This document shows positions 6,777 through 13,099 of a DNA stretch of 13,099 nucleotides, piece by piece. This DNA is from Hyphomicrobiales bacterium (lineage in GTDB: Bacteria > Pseudomonadota > Alphaproteobacteria > Micropepsales > Micropepsaceae), in NCBI GenBank assembly GCA_017849395.1, contig JAFIHO010000377.1, positions 1-13,099 of the forward strand, given 5' to 3'. The translations under genes and the position numbers were made by a program. The first letter of the stretch is position 1; each line of letters begins with the position of its first letter. The notes beneath the pieces are model-generated. The model worked only from the letters and a program-made list of their open reading frames with translations. It was not told the origin of the DNA and did no database searches.

Positions 6777-6917
6777 TCAGCTGAAGAGCCAGGTGATGGC
6801 GTAGAAGAAGGCGAACAGCGCCAGCAGGGCGCCAGCCACCACCGTCACCGAAACCCACATGGGAAACGCGCCGCCGCCATTGGCGAGCTTGGTTTCCTCG
6901 GTTGTCATGCCTTCCAT
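6777..6917 (-). CDS. Tiny single-span membrane protein
   Basis: A 46-residue protein with a polar N-terminus (MEGMTTEETKLANGGG) and one hydrophobic span (about 19-45, WVSVTVVAGALLALFAFFYA within it). I do not recognise a family. The ATG at 6917 is favoured because AGGTG lies 5 nt upstream. The frame stays open to an ATG at 6980, which would add 21 residues but has no ribosome-binding site and crosses a GC-rich hairpin. The gene lies downstream of thyA on the same strand and converges with the DUF2807 gene (3 bases between stops). It could be a small accessory subunit or a chance ORF; codon use and the clean transmembrane segment favour a real gene. Confidence 0.55.
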   Translation of the reverse strand: MEGMTTEETKLANGGGAFPMWVSVTVVAGALLALFAFFYAITWLFS

Positions 6918-7007
6918 GGGAACACCTGAATTCACGGGTAGGGGCGGGTTTTCCCGCTTGCGGGCCGATTTGTCAAACATAGTGGTAAATATGGCAAAAC
7001 CGCAGCA

Positions 7008-7802
7008 TCAGACGGCGATGGCGGCCTTGATCGAGGGATGGGCCTGGTAATTTTCCAGGGTAAAATCCTCATAGTTGAAGTCGAAAATATCCGTCACCGC
7101 CGGGTTCAGCTTCATGCGCGGCAGGGGATAAGGCTTGCGCGACAATTGCTCTTGCGCCTGTTCGATATGGTTCAGATAGAGATGGGCATCGCCCAGGCTG
7201 TGCACGAACTCGCCGGGCTTCAGGCCCGTCACCTGCGCCACCATCATGGTCAGCAGCGCATAGGAGGCGATGTTGAACGGAACGCCCAGAAAGATATCCG
7301 CCGAACGCTGGTAAAGCTGACAGGACAGGCGGCCTTCCGCGACATAGAACTGGAACAGGCAGTGGCAGGGCGGCAGCGCCATCCTGGGCACATCCGCCGG
7401 ATTCCAGGCAGTCACGATCAGGCGGCGCGAATCCGGATTGACCTTGATGTCGCGGATCAGGTTTGAAATCTGGTCGATGGTGCCATCGGTGCGGCTGGGC
7501 CAGGAGCGCCACTGACAGCCATAGACCGGCCCCAGTTCGCCATTGCTGTCGGCCCATTCGTCCCAGATCGTGACGCCGCGTTCCTGCAGCCAGCGCACAT
7601 TGGTCTCGCCGCGCAGGAACCACAGCAATTCATAGATGATGGATTTCAGGTGCAGTTTCTTGGTCGTCACCAGCGGAAAACCATCGGCAAGGTCGAACCG
7701 CATCTGGTGGCCGAAGATCGAGCGCGTACCCGTGCCGGTGCGGTCGCGCTTTTCCACGCCCTTCTTCAGGGCCAGTTCCATCAGGTCGAGATATTGGCGC
7801 AT
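7008..7802 (-). CDS. thyA: Thymidylate synthase
   Basis: A 264-residue protein, the same length as E. coli ThyA, that methylates dUMP to dTMP using methylene-tetrahydrofolate. Key residues fall at the E. coli positions: Arg21 in DRTGTGT, the nucleophile Cys146 in ALPPCHCLFQFYV, Asp169 and Asn177 in RSADIFLGVPFNIASY, and His207/Tyr209 in GDAHLYLNH. The C-terminus AAIAV matches the mobile C-terminal tail that closes on the active site. No clear Shine-Dalgarno is seen before the ATG at 7802. A small gene ends 37 bp upstream on the same strand and may be co-transcribed. No folA (dihydrofolate reductase) gene lies within the window. Confidence 0.97.
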   Translation of the reverse strand: MRQYLDLMELALKKGVEKRDRTGTGTRSIFGHQMRFDLADGFPLVTTKKLHLKSIIYELLWFLRGETNVRWLQERGVTIWDEWADSNGELGPVYGCQWRSWPSRTDGTIDQISNLIRDIKVNPDSRRLIVTAWNPADVPRMALPPCHCLFQFYVAEGRLSCQLYQRSADIFLGVPFNIASYALLTMMVAQVTGLKPGEFVHSLGDAHLYLNHIEQAQEQLSRKPYPLPRMKLNPAVTDIFDFNYEDFTLENYQAHPSIKAAIAV

Positions 7803-7839
7803 GGATGGAGTTTAAAGGATTCTGCGAACCGCAACACCC

Positions 7840-8136
7840 TCAGAACGGCATGGGTTTTATGTCCGGATCGCGCCAATCCCGCCTTGTCGCCGGCGACATC
7901 AACAGGTCTTTTGTCCAATATTCCAGCAGCCAGTCGGGATGGCCCAGCGGCGTCGCCATCAGGGCGGCCAGGATCTCATGCACAGGCGCATCCGCGCGGT
8001 GCCGCAGCATTTCCGCCCGCGCGGCACGCAGCGATGTCTGGGTGATGGTCTCGTGATACCCGCCGCCATCGGTATTATAGGCGCAGATGATGCCAGTCAT
8101 CTGGCGCGGCAGGTCCCGCTGCGGGCGGTGGCGCAT
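7840..8136 (-). pseudogene. Conserved hypothetical protein with a missing or non-standard start
   Basis: From the only standard start in frame (ATG at 8136) the product is 98 residues, with CAYNTDGGGYHETITQTSL in the middle. In-frame sequence upstream of that ATG reads NIGTHAAHFAAALWI, which resembles the N-terminal THxAH...ALW portion that I associate, from memory, with a proteobacterial family of unknown function that also has GYHET. An in-frame TGA at 8191-8193 lies just before, and no ATG, GTG or TTG occurs in the 18 codons between. There is no Shine-Dalgarno at 8136. The gene may therefore be 5'-eroded or frameshifted, or use a rare start such as CTG. The eroded end abuts the divergent ssrA promoter region. 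Function unknown. Confidence 0.5.
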
Positions 8137-8188
8137 GATCCACAGCGCGGCGGCGAAATGCGCCGCATGGGTCCCGATATTTTGCGGC

Positions 8189-8220
8189 CTTCAAATCTTG
8201 ACCTTCAGCACCTATATTAG
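8189..8220 (+). promoter_or_regulatory. Candidate ssrA promoter
   Basis: CCTATATTAG (8211-8220) matches the alphaproteobacterial heat-shock sigma -10 consensus CYTATNTNNG as I recall it, and also contains a sigma70-like TATATT. Eighteen bases upstream is CTTC (8189-8192), one mismatch from the CTTG -35 element. The better-looking CTTGAC at 8197-8202 is only about 9-10 bases from the -10, too close to pair with it. The assignment is tentative. Confidence 0.35.
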
Positions 8221-8224
8221 TGGT

Positions 8225-8503
8225 GTCCGGCTTGCCGGACTATGGCGATAAACGACTGTGTAATAAGCGGCCCGGACCCGGGGGCGGTACCCGGCGCCTC
8301 CACCACAAGCCCGTTTTGGGACGGGTTTCTGTGGGGGCGAAACAGGATCGACGGACGTGTAAAGGCAGATCTTTCGCCCGGTATGGTTCCGCCGTTATCG
8401 GGCTAATCGTACAAGTGCCAACGATAACGAAATGGTACTCGCTGCCTAATTGATTAGGTAAGCGCGGTTTCGGGAGGTGCACCGAGCAACAGAAGCACCT
8501 CCC
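8225..8503 (+). ncRNA. ssrA: tmRNA, circularly permuted two-piece (alphaproteobacterial) form
   Basis: The acceptor piece comes first and ends in CGCCTCC-A-CCA (8295-8305), preceded by a T-arm with stem CCGGG/CCCGG. A short spacer follows with a 7-bp hairpin (8307-8313 pairing with 8322-8328), expected to be removed. The coding piece starts with GGGGGCG (8333-8339), which pairs with CGCCTCC to form the acceptor stem, then GAAACAGGATCGAC typical of tmRNA 5' ends. The tag frame is GCC at 8417 to TAA at 8447-8449, encoding ANDNEMVLAA. A 9-bp hairpin, GGGAGGTGC (8472-8480) with GCACCTCCC (8495-8503), closes the coding piece. The RNA rescues stalled ribosomes with SmpB and tags the product for proteolysis. 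The outer ends are approximate; a hairpin GTCCGG-CTTG-CCGGAC at 8225-8240 may belong to the precursor. Confidence 0.95.
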
Positions 8504-8858
8504 ACTGTCTCTTTCCGAACCACCTTCAGCTCTCACGATGCGAGACGGCCCCCTCAGTTGGGGGGAAGCGGACGCAAGGCCAGGCCGACTAGGCTGGCGC
8601 ACGGCAAATCCCCTCAGGATGCCGGGAGCCCGGGCCCCGCCCAACCCCAACCCAGGTCCGGGCTCCACCAAATCCCCATTGCAGAGAAATTCCGCGCCGA
8701 TGCTGCCGGCGGCTTCGTTGCAAGCCACGCGGCAGACTTCGCACGCTTCGCGTTTCGCTGCAGTCCCTACATCCGTAAATGCTTCCAGGGACTCCTGTAC
8801 CCACGGTCTGCCGCCGCCCCGTTTCGGCCGAGGCCGCCACCGTAGGGGTAGGTGATCG
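8504..8858. other. Non-coding, hairpin-rich gap between ssrA and the debranching-enzyme gene
   Basis: No convincing gene is seen in these 355 bp. Hairpins that can be read directly are CCCCC/GGGGG (8549-8553 with 8560-8564, 6-nt loop), GGAGCCCGG/CCGGGCTCC (8625-8633 with 8658-8666) and AGTCCCT/AGGGACT (8762-8768 with 8787-8793, 18-nt loop). A cluster of three TTCGC units sits around 8735-8760. None is followed by a T-run in either direction, so none is a standard terminator. The region may be an ssrA trailer, a separate small RNA or decayed sequence. Confidence 0.5.
8625..8666. repeat. 9-bp perfect GC-rich inverted repeat
   Basis: GGAGCCCGG (8625-8633) and CCGGGCTCC (8658-8666) are perfect complements around a 24-nt C-rich loop. 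CACCA-like sequence follows (8666-8670), superficially like an acceptor end, but no T-arm or cloverleaf precedes it. It could act as a transcription barrier between ssrA and the converging debranching-enzyme gene. Confidence 0.45.
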
Positions 8859-11030
8859 CTATTGTGTGATCCTGATGGTCAGGTCGCCCTGACGCGCCAG
8901 CACGGCAACTTCCGTGGCTTCGCCGCGGCGGGTGAGCCGCAAATCCACCGATGCGTCGCGCACTTTTAGGCCCCCGATGCGCAGTTCTCCAAGGAAGCGC
9001 GGCAGTTGGGGATTGTGAAACCGGATTTCGCGATGCGCCTGGTCGATATCGATGCCAAGACAGGCTTGAAGCAGCGCGAAGGGCACGACACTGGCCCAGG
9101 CCTGGGGTTGGCATGCCACCGGATAAAGGGTGGGCGATGTACCGCGGCGGCGCGGGAAGCCGCAGAACAGTTCCGGCAGGCGCATCAGATCCATGGCGCA
9201 GGCGGCGTCGAACAAGCCTTCAAAGATCGCGTTGACGGGACATTTGAGGCCATAGCGCCCCAGCCCCAGCGCGACCAGCGCATTGTCATGCGGCCATACC
9301 GAACCATTGTGATAGGACATGGGATTGTAGCGCGCGGCATCGGCGGCCACGGTGCGGATGCCCCAGCCCGAGAACATTTCCGGCGTCATCAGCGCGGAGG
9401 CGACGCGCGCGGCGCGTTCATGGCTGGCGATGCCGGACAGCAGCACCTGCCCTGCGTTGGAACTGCGGACCCGGCAGGGTTGTTTGGCGCCATCCAGCGC
9501 CAGGGCATACATGCCGATATCCTCGCACCAGAAGCGCGACTCGAAAGCGAGCTGCAGCCGGTCCGCCGCGCGTTCCAGTTCGGAGGCGCGGGTGCCAAGG
9601 CCCAGCGCTTCGGCCATGCGGGCCGCGCCGCGCTTGGCGGCGTGGACATAGGCTTGTACCTCGCAAAGCGCGATGGGACCGGTGGCCAGTGATCCATCGG
9701 CATGGAAGACGGAGTCATGGCTGTCCTTCCAACCTTGGTTGGTCAGGCCATTTTCGCTTTCGCGGTAATATTCGACAAAGCCGTCGCCGTCGCGGTCGCC
9801 GTACCCGTCGATCCAGGCCAGCGCCATCTCGATGCTCGGCCAAAGATCGGCAATCGTGTCCATATCGCCGGTGCGCTCGAAATAGCGCGCCGCCAGCAGC
9901 ACAAAGAGCGGCGTGGAATCCACGCTGCCGTAATAGCGGCCGAAAGGCACCTCGCCCAGATTGGCCATCTCGCAGCGGCGCATCTCATGCAGGATTTTTC
10001 CCGGCTCGGCATCGGCGCGCGCATCGGCTTCGGTGGCCTGGGTGACCGCGAGGAAGCGCAGAACGCCTTTCGCCAGCGAGGGATCGAGCCACAGCATCTC
10101 CAGCGCCGTGATGAGACCGTCGCGGCCAAAGGGCGTGGAGAACCAGGGCGTGCCCGCATAGGGATAGGGGCCGCAGGGCGTATCCGCCACCAGCATGTTC
10201 AGATCCGCGCCCGCCCGGTGCAACATGCGGTTGGAAAGTTCGCTGCTGCCGGTCACCACGCAGGCCGGACTGATGGCCTTTTGCGCCGCGCGCCGCGCCG
10301 CGCGATAAGGCAAGGAGAAGACGCAAGGTTTCCCTCCCGCACAGCGCACCGTCACAACAATCGAAGATCGCCCGCCGGGCGGCAGGTCCAGCACATACAG
10401 CGCGCTGCCCTTGCCCAATTGCTTGGGCGGGGGATCGAAACAGACTTCGGTGCGGCGCTCCACCTGGTCAAGCCCCGCATAACGGAAGATGGTCTTGACG
10501 TTGCCGATCACAGCCGTGGCAAGCTGGCCGCGCGCCTCGCGCTTCATGCCGCGTATCTCGAACAGATCGGAAAAATCGGCCGCGAAGTTAATGCCGATCC
10601 AGCAGCGGCGCGGCGCGGCATCGAAATTGTGGACGGCGATGCGCTCATGCAGCGTGCCCTGCCACAGGAAGCGCGAGCGGCGCAGATGCAGAGTCTCGCG
10701 CGGCAGCACGATCTCGCCATTCTGGAAAATGTCGGGATTGGACAGATCGGCGGTGAACACGACATTGTCGGCCTCCACCATCGAGGACAGCAGCAGCGGT
10801 CGCTGGCCGTTGACCAGCAATTCAAGTCCCGACAAATGCCGGGTGTCGTTATGGAAGACGCCGCCCGGGGTCAGGCCGGGATCGACACAATCGCCCAACG
10901 CATCGAACAGGGCGAAGGTATCGCCCTGCTTCAGGGTGCGCGGCCAGCGCTCCTGTATCGATTCTGTCGCCTGGATATAGAAAGTCGAAATATCGTCAGG
11001 CGATGGCGGGAGGGCGGCTTTTGCCTCCAT
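8859..11030 (-). CDS. Amylo-alpha-1,6-glucosidase-like glycoside hydrolase (glycogen-debranching family)
   Basis: A 723-residue protein without a signal peptide. The N-terminal beta domain (about 25-240) has GVFHNDTRHLSGLELLVNG (57-75), typical of the N-terminal domain of bacterial debranching-type enzymes. The (alpha/alpha)6 catalytic domain (about 270-650) has YAGTPWFSTPFGRDGLITAL (291-310), YYGSVDSTPLFV (367-378), DRDGDGFVEY (412-421), NQGWKDSHDS (431-440) and a late YHNGSVWPHDNAL block. A short C-terminal beta extension ends the protein. Members are annotated as amylo-alpha-1,6-glucosidases and act on alpha-glucans; the true substrate here is not fixed by sequence. GAGGA lies just before the ATG. 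The GT4 gene ends 16 bp upstream on the same strand, so the two form an operon for making and trimming an alpha-glucan or related sugar. Confidence 0.9.
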   Translation of the reverse strand: MEAKAALPPSPDDISTFYIQATESIQERWPRTLKQGDTFALFDALGDCVDPGLTPGGVFHNDTRHLSGLELLVNGQRPLLLSSMVEADNVVFTADLSNPDIFQNGEIVLPRETLHLRRSRFLWQGTLHERIAVHNFDAAPRRCWIGINFAADFSDLFEIRGMKREARGQLATAVIGNVKTIFRYAGLDQVERRTEVCFDPPPKQLGKGSALYVLDLPPGGRSSIVVTVRCAGGKPCVFSLPYRAARRAAQKAISPACVVTGSSELSNRMLHRAGADLNMLVADTPCGPYPYAGTPWFSTPFGRDGLITALEMLWLDPSLAKGVLRFLAVTQATEADARADAEPGKILHEMRRCEMANLGEVPFGRYYGSVDSTPLFVLLAARYFERTGDMDTIADLWPSIEMALAWIDGYGDRDGDGFVEYYRESENGLTNQGWKDSHDSVFHADGSLATGPIALCEVQAYVHAAKRGAARMAEALGLGTRASELERAADRLQLAFESRFWCEDIGMYALALDGAKQPCRVRSSNAGQVLLSGIASHERAARVASALMTPEMFSGWGIRTVAADAARYNPMSYHNGSVWPHDNALVALGLGRYGLKCPVNAIFEGLFDAACAMDLMRLPELFCGFPRRRGTSPTLYPVACQPQAWASVVPFALLQACLGIDIDQAHREIRFHNPQLPRFLGELRIGGLKVRDASVDLRLTRRGEATEVAVLARQGDLTIRITQ

Positions 11031-11046
11031 GCGTCCTCGTTCAAAA

Positions 11047-12105
11047 TCAGGCGGCTACCAATACCGGCCCGGGCGTATCCTGTTGCGCAGAGAGTCTCTC
11101 ATAAATCCTCAGATACTCGCGCGCCATGGCGCGCACGCTGAACCGTTCCTCGAAACGCGAGCGGATGGAGGGACGGAACAGCCGGTCCAGGCGGGCAATG
11201 GCGGCGACCGCGCCGTCGATATCGTCCACCACAAAGCCGGTCAGGCCATCTTCCAGGACTTCCGGCACCGCACCGGCATTGAAGGCAACCACCGGTGTTC
11301 CGCAGGCCATGGCCTCGATCATCACCAGGCCGAAAGGCTCGGGCCAGCAGATCGGAAACAGCAGCGCCGCGGCATTGCCGAGGAATTCGGATTTGCGGGA
11401 ATCGTCGATCTCGCCGATGAATTCGACATGCGGGCTGGCATCCAGCACCGGCTTCACCACCTCTTCGAAATAGTTCCGGTCGGCGGGATCGATCTTCGCC
11501 GCCAGCTTCAGCTTCATGCCAGCGCGGCGCGCGATCTCGATGGCTTCAAGCGGCCCCTTGTCGGCGCAGATGCGGCCCAGGAAGGCAAGATAGCCGCCCG
11601 TCCCGCGCCCCTCGCACAGCAGTTTTTCCGGCAGGCCATGATAGACCGTTCCCATCCAGTTCACCGGCGGCACCGGCTTGCGCTGATTGTCGGAGATGGA
11701 TACCAGCGGCATGTGCGGGAAGGCGCGGTAGACATCCGCCATCTCGGGCAGGTCCTGCCGCCCGTGCAGCGTGGTCAGCGTGCGGTTCGCCATTTTGCGG
11801 AACAGGGGATAGTGAAAAAAATCGATATGGAAGTGCAGCACATCGAATTCGCCCATCCGCGCCGCAACCTTGTCCAGCATGATGATGTTGTAGGGCAGCG
11901 AATTGTGGATGCCGTCAAGGCGCAGCGCGCGCGGCACGATGGGCACCAGTTCGGCCGCGGTGCGCGAATCGCCGCTGGCGAACAGGGTCACGTCATGCCC
12001 TTGCCGCACCAGTTCTTCCGTCAGCCAGGATACGACCCGTTCGGTGCCGCCATAAAGGGTCGGGGGGACGCTTTCGACCAGCGGCGCGATCTGGGCGATT
12101 TTCAT
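11047..12105 (-). CDS. Glycosyltransferase family 4
   Basis: A 352-residue GT-B fold enzyme. The N-terminal domain starts KIAQIAPLVESVPPTLYGG, with the glycine-rich loop at 19-20. The C-terminal nucleotide-sugar domain contains FLGRICADKGPLEAIEIA (175-192) and the E-x7-E motif EPFGLVMIE (Glu256, Glu264), followed by AMACGTPVVAFNAGAVPEV (265-283). It transfers a sugar from an NDP-sugar with retention of configuration; acceptor unknown. The ATG at 12105 is chosen over 12123 because AAGGAA lies 6 nt upstream and the protein then begins at the conserved first strand. It is the first gene of the pair with the debranching-type hydrolase, a pairing I know from other proteobacteria, which suggests a storage or stress glucan. 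Confidence 0.9.
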   Translation of the reverse strand: MKIAQIAPLVESVPPTLYGGTERVVSWLTEELVRQGHDVTLFASGDSRTAAELVPIVPRALRLDGIHNSLPYNIIMLDKVAARMGEFDVLHFHIDFFHYPLFRKMANRTLTTLHGRQDLPEMADVYRAFPHMPLVSISDNQRKPVPPVNWMGTVYHGLPEKLLCEGRGTGGYLAFLGRICADKGPLEAIEIARRAGMKLKLAAKIDPADRNYFEEVVKPVLDASPHVEFIGEIDDSRKSEFLGNAAALLFPICWPEPFGLVMIEAMACGTPVVAFNAGAVPEVLEDGLTGFVVDDIDGAVAAIARLDRLFRPSIRSRFEERFSVRAMAREYLRIYERLSAQQDTPGPVLVAA

Positions 12106-12233
12106 GAGGATTTCCTTGGTCATCCGGGCGACGGCGGCTTATTCACAACGGCGCGGCGGCAATTCCGGTTCCCCTTTCATTCGCATTTGCGTCAAATTTC
12201 GGCCCTTTCCTTGCCCCAGATATTGAGCCGCGA

Positions 12234-12261
12234 TTGACTCCCAAGGCGCGGCGCTTAGTCT
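12234..12261 (+). promoter_or_regulatory. Candidate sspB promoter
   Basis: TTGACT (12234-12239) is followed after 16 bp by TAGTCT (12256-12261), which predicts a transcription start at about 12268-12270, right at the ATG of sspB (12271). There is no Shine-Dalgarno in the preceding 20 bases. The -35 is strong and the -10 weak. Confidence 0.45.
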
Positions 12262-12270
12262 TACACGCAT

Positions 12271-12774
12271 ATGGCAAAAGACTTTATTGGCTATCAGGCT
12301 CTCACCGACCAAGCGCTGCGAGGCGTCGTGCGCGATGCATTGCGCCGCATCGAAAAAAGCGGGTTGATCGGTGCGCATCATTTCTATCTCACCTTCAAAA
12401 CCCATCATGAAGGCGTGGACATTCCCGACTTCCTGAAGGAGCAGTATCCCGACGAGATGACCATCATCATTCAGCACCAATATTGGGCGCTGAAGGTGAA
12501 GGACGATTATTTCGAGGTGACGCTGACCTTCAAGAAACTGCCCGCGCCGCTGCACATCCCCTTCGCGGCGCTGACCGCCTTCTTCGATCCGGGCGTGCAG
12601 TTCGGGTTGCAGTTCCGCAGCGAGGGCGACGCCAAGCAGCAGCCCGCGCCGGTGATGGTGCCCCCGCCCGAGCCCGAAGTGGCCCAGGCCGAGGAGGCGC
12701 CGCCAGTGGCCGCGCAGCCCAAGCCCGCCGCGCCGGGCGAAGTGGTGAGCCTGGACTCTTTCCGCAAAAAGTAA
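12271..12774 (+). CDS. sspB: ClpXP adaptor SspB (alphaproteobacterial type)
   Basis: A 167-residue adaptor that binds the ssrA tag and delivers tagged proteins to the ClpXP protease in the cytoplasm. The folded tag-binding domain covers about residues 5-115 (FIGYQALTDQALRGVVRDAL, HHFYLTFKTHHEGVDIP, MTIIIQHQYWAL, FEVTLTFKKLPAPLHIPFAALTAF). A flexible Pro/Ala/Glu-rich linker follows (about 118-156), then the C-terminal ClpX-binding tail VVSLDSFRKK (158-167). The ATG at 12271 gives the usual start but lacks a Shine-Dalgarno. The gene is divergent from GT4 and is followed 52 bp later by fumC. The tmRNA that makes its substrate tag lies in the same window. Confidence 0.95.
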   Translation: MAKDFIGYQALTDQALRGVVRDALRRIEKSGLIGAHHFYLTFKTHHEGVDIPDFLKEQYPDEMTIIIQHQYWALKVKDDYFEVTLTFKKLPAPLHIPFAALTAFFDPGVQFGLQFRSEGDAKQQPAPVMVPPPEPEVAQAEEAPPVAAQPKPAAPGEVVSLDSFRKK

Positions 12775-12826
12775 CGGGCCGCAAGAAATAACCGGCCAAA
12801 GAACAACCCCCTAGACGAATAGAGAC

Positions 12827-13099
12827 ATGACCAAGACACGCACCGAGACCGATACCTTCGGTCCCATCGAAGTAGACGCGAGCCGTTATTGGGGCGCGCA
12901 GGCGCAGCGCTCGCTCGGCAATTTCAAGATCGGCTGGGAAAAACAGCCCCTGCCGGTGGTGCGGGCGCTGGGCATCATCAAGCGCGCGGCCGCGGAAACC
13001 AGCATGGCGCTGGGCCATCTGGACAAGACCATCGGCGACGCCATCGTCGCCGCCGCGCAGGAAGTGATCGACGGCAAGCTGGACGATCATTTCCCCCTG
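12827..13099 (+). CDS. fumC: Fumarate hydratase class II, N-terminal part (runs off the window)
   Basis: The first 91 codons are present and the frame is open to the right edge. The sequence TETDTFGPIEVDASRYWGAQAQRSLGNFKIG (about 5-35) is the characteristic N-terminus of class II fumarases, with the WGAQ-QRS block, followed by VVRALGIIKRAAAETSMALG. Class II fumarases interconvert fumarate and malate in the TCA cycle without an iron-sulfur cluster. Related aspartase and argininosuccinate lyase share the fold, but the N-terminal motif fits fumarase best. The catalytic residues lie beyond the window. Only a weak AGAG precedes the ATG. Confidence 0.9.
   Translation, partial: MTKTRTETDTFGPIEVDASRYWGAQAQRSLGNFKIGWEKQPLPVVRALGIIKRAAAETSMALGHLDKTIGDAIVAAAQEVIDGKLDDHFPL

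Noticed and set aside
6940..6966. GC-rich hairpins near GCGGGTTTTCCCGCTTGCGGG as a thyA terminator
   Set aside because: On the minus strand, where thyA is transcribed, the stem is followed by A and C residues, not a T-run.
8197..8218. CTTGAC plus TATATT as a standard sigma70 promoter for ssrA
   Set aside because: The two boxes are only about 9-10 bp apart, far short of the 16-18 bp needed.
8660..8670. GGGCTCCACCA resembling a tRNA acceptor end, sharing CTCCACCA with the ssrA acceptor piece (8298-8305)
   Set aside because: No T-arm, anticodon arm or cloverleaf can be drawn upstream, and the shared 8 bases are too short to claim an attachment-site duplication. No integrase is present.
8477..8845. 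Plus-strand open frame (122 codons) after ssrA
   Set aside because: It begins inside the closing hairpin of the tmRNA coding piece, is Pro/Arg/Ser-rich and has no ribosome-binding site or motif.
9702..11141. Long plus-strand open frame (479 codons) opposite the debranching-type hydrolase
   Set aside because: It is a shadow of a well-supported 723-residue enzyme, with low-complexity His/Arg/Gly content and no motif.
11029..12237. Plus-strand open frame (402 codons) opposite the GT4 gene
   Set aside because: The opposite strand has full GT4 motifs, and this translation shows no domain.
12774..12800. GGCC-GGCC pairing after sspB as a terminator
   Set aside because: The stem is only 4 bp with a long loop and no T-run; read-through into fumC is likelier.

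Overview
This 13.1 kb window is ordinary-looking chromosome from a GC-rich alphaproteobacterium. The taxonomic call rests on three things: a circularly permuted, two-piece tmRNA gene (acceptor half in front of the coding half, tag starting ANDN), an SspB of the alphaproteobacterial type, and the sspB-fumC gene order. I cannot place it below class level. No insertion sequence, integrase, CRISPR array, tRNA or rRNA was seen.

Layout, left to right. The 3' end of a heme oxygenase gene (1-356) converges on a VIT/CCC1-family iron/manganese transporter gene (358-1053, minus). A small two-helix membrane protein of unknown function follows (1174-1713, plus). Next is a minus-strand pair: a membrane-anchored C-type-lectin-fold protein, then a short K+-channel-like protein whose GTG start overlaps the lectin stop (1717-2879). 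On the plus strand, a Tat-exported phosphonatase-like HAD hydrolase gene is followed 10 bp later by a secreted GH5-type glycoside hydrolase gene (3104-5033). Then comes a compact three-gene operon (5133-6773): a PadR repressor, a HAAS/DUF1700 membrane protein and a DUF2807 beta-helix protein. It is preceded by a perfect 19-bp palindrome lying over the -35 box.

On the minus strand follow a tiny membrane protein, thyA, and a small conserved-looking gene whose 5' end appears eroded against the tmRNA promoter. The tmRNA gene ssrA lies at about 8225-8503 and is followed by about 350 bp of hairpin-rich non-coding DNA. A minus-strand pair, a GT4 glycosyltransferase and an amylo-alpha-1,6-glucosidase-like enzyme, occupies 8859-12105 and probably acts on a storage or stress alpha-glucan. 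Last come sspB, the ClpXP adaptor that delivers ssrA-tagged proteins, and the start of fumC.

How the genes work together: ssrA and sspB, 3.8 kb apart, are two parts of one quality-control route (ribosome rescue, tagging, delivery to ClpXP). The PadR-HAAS-DUF2807 operon looks like a self-regulated envelope module. The lectin/channel pair and the HAD/GH5 pair are less usual combinations and are the best candidates for something undescribed. Most other genes belong to familiar families.
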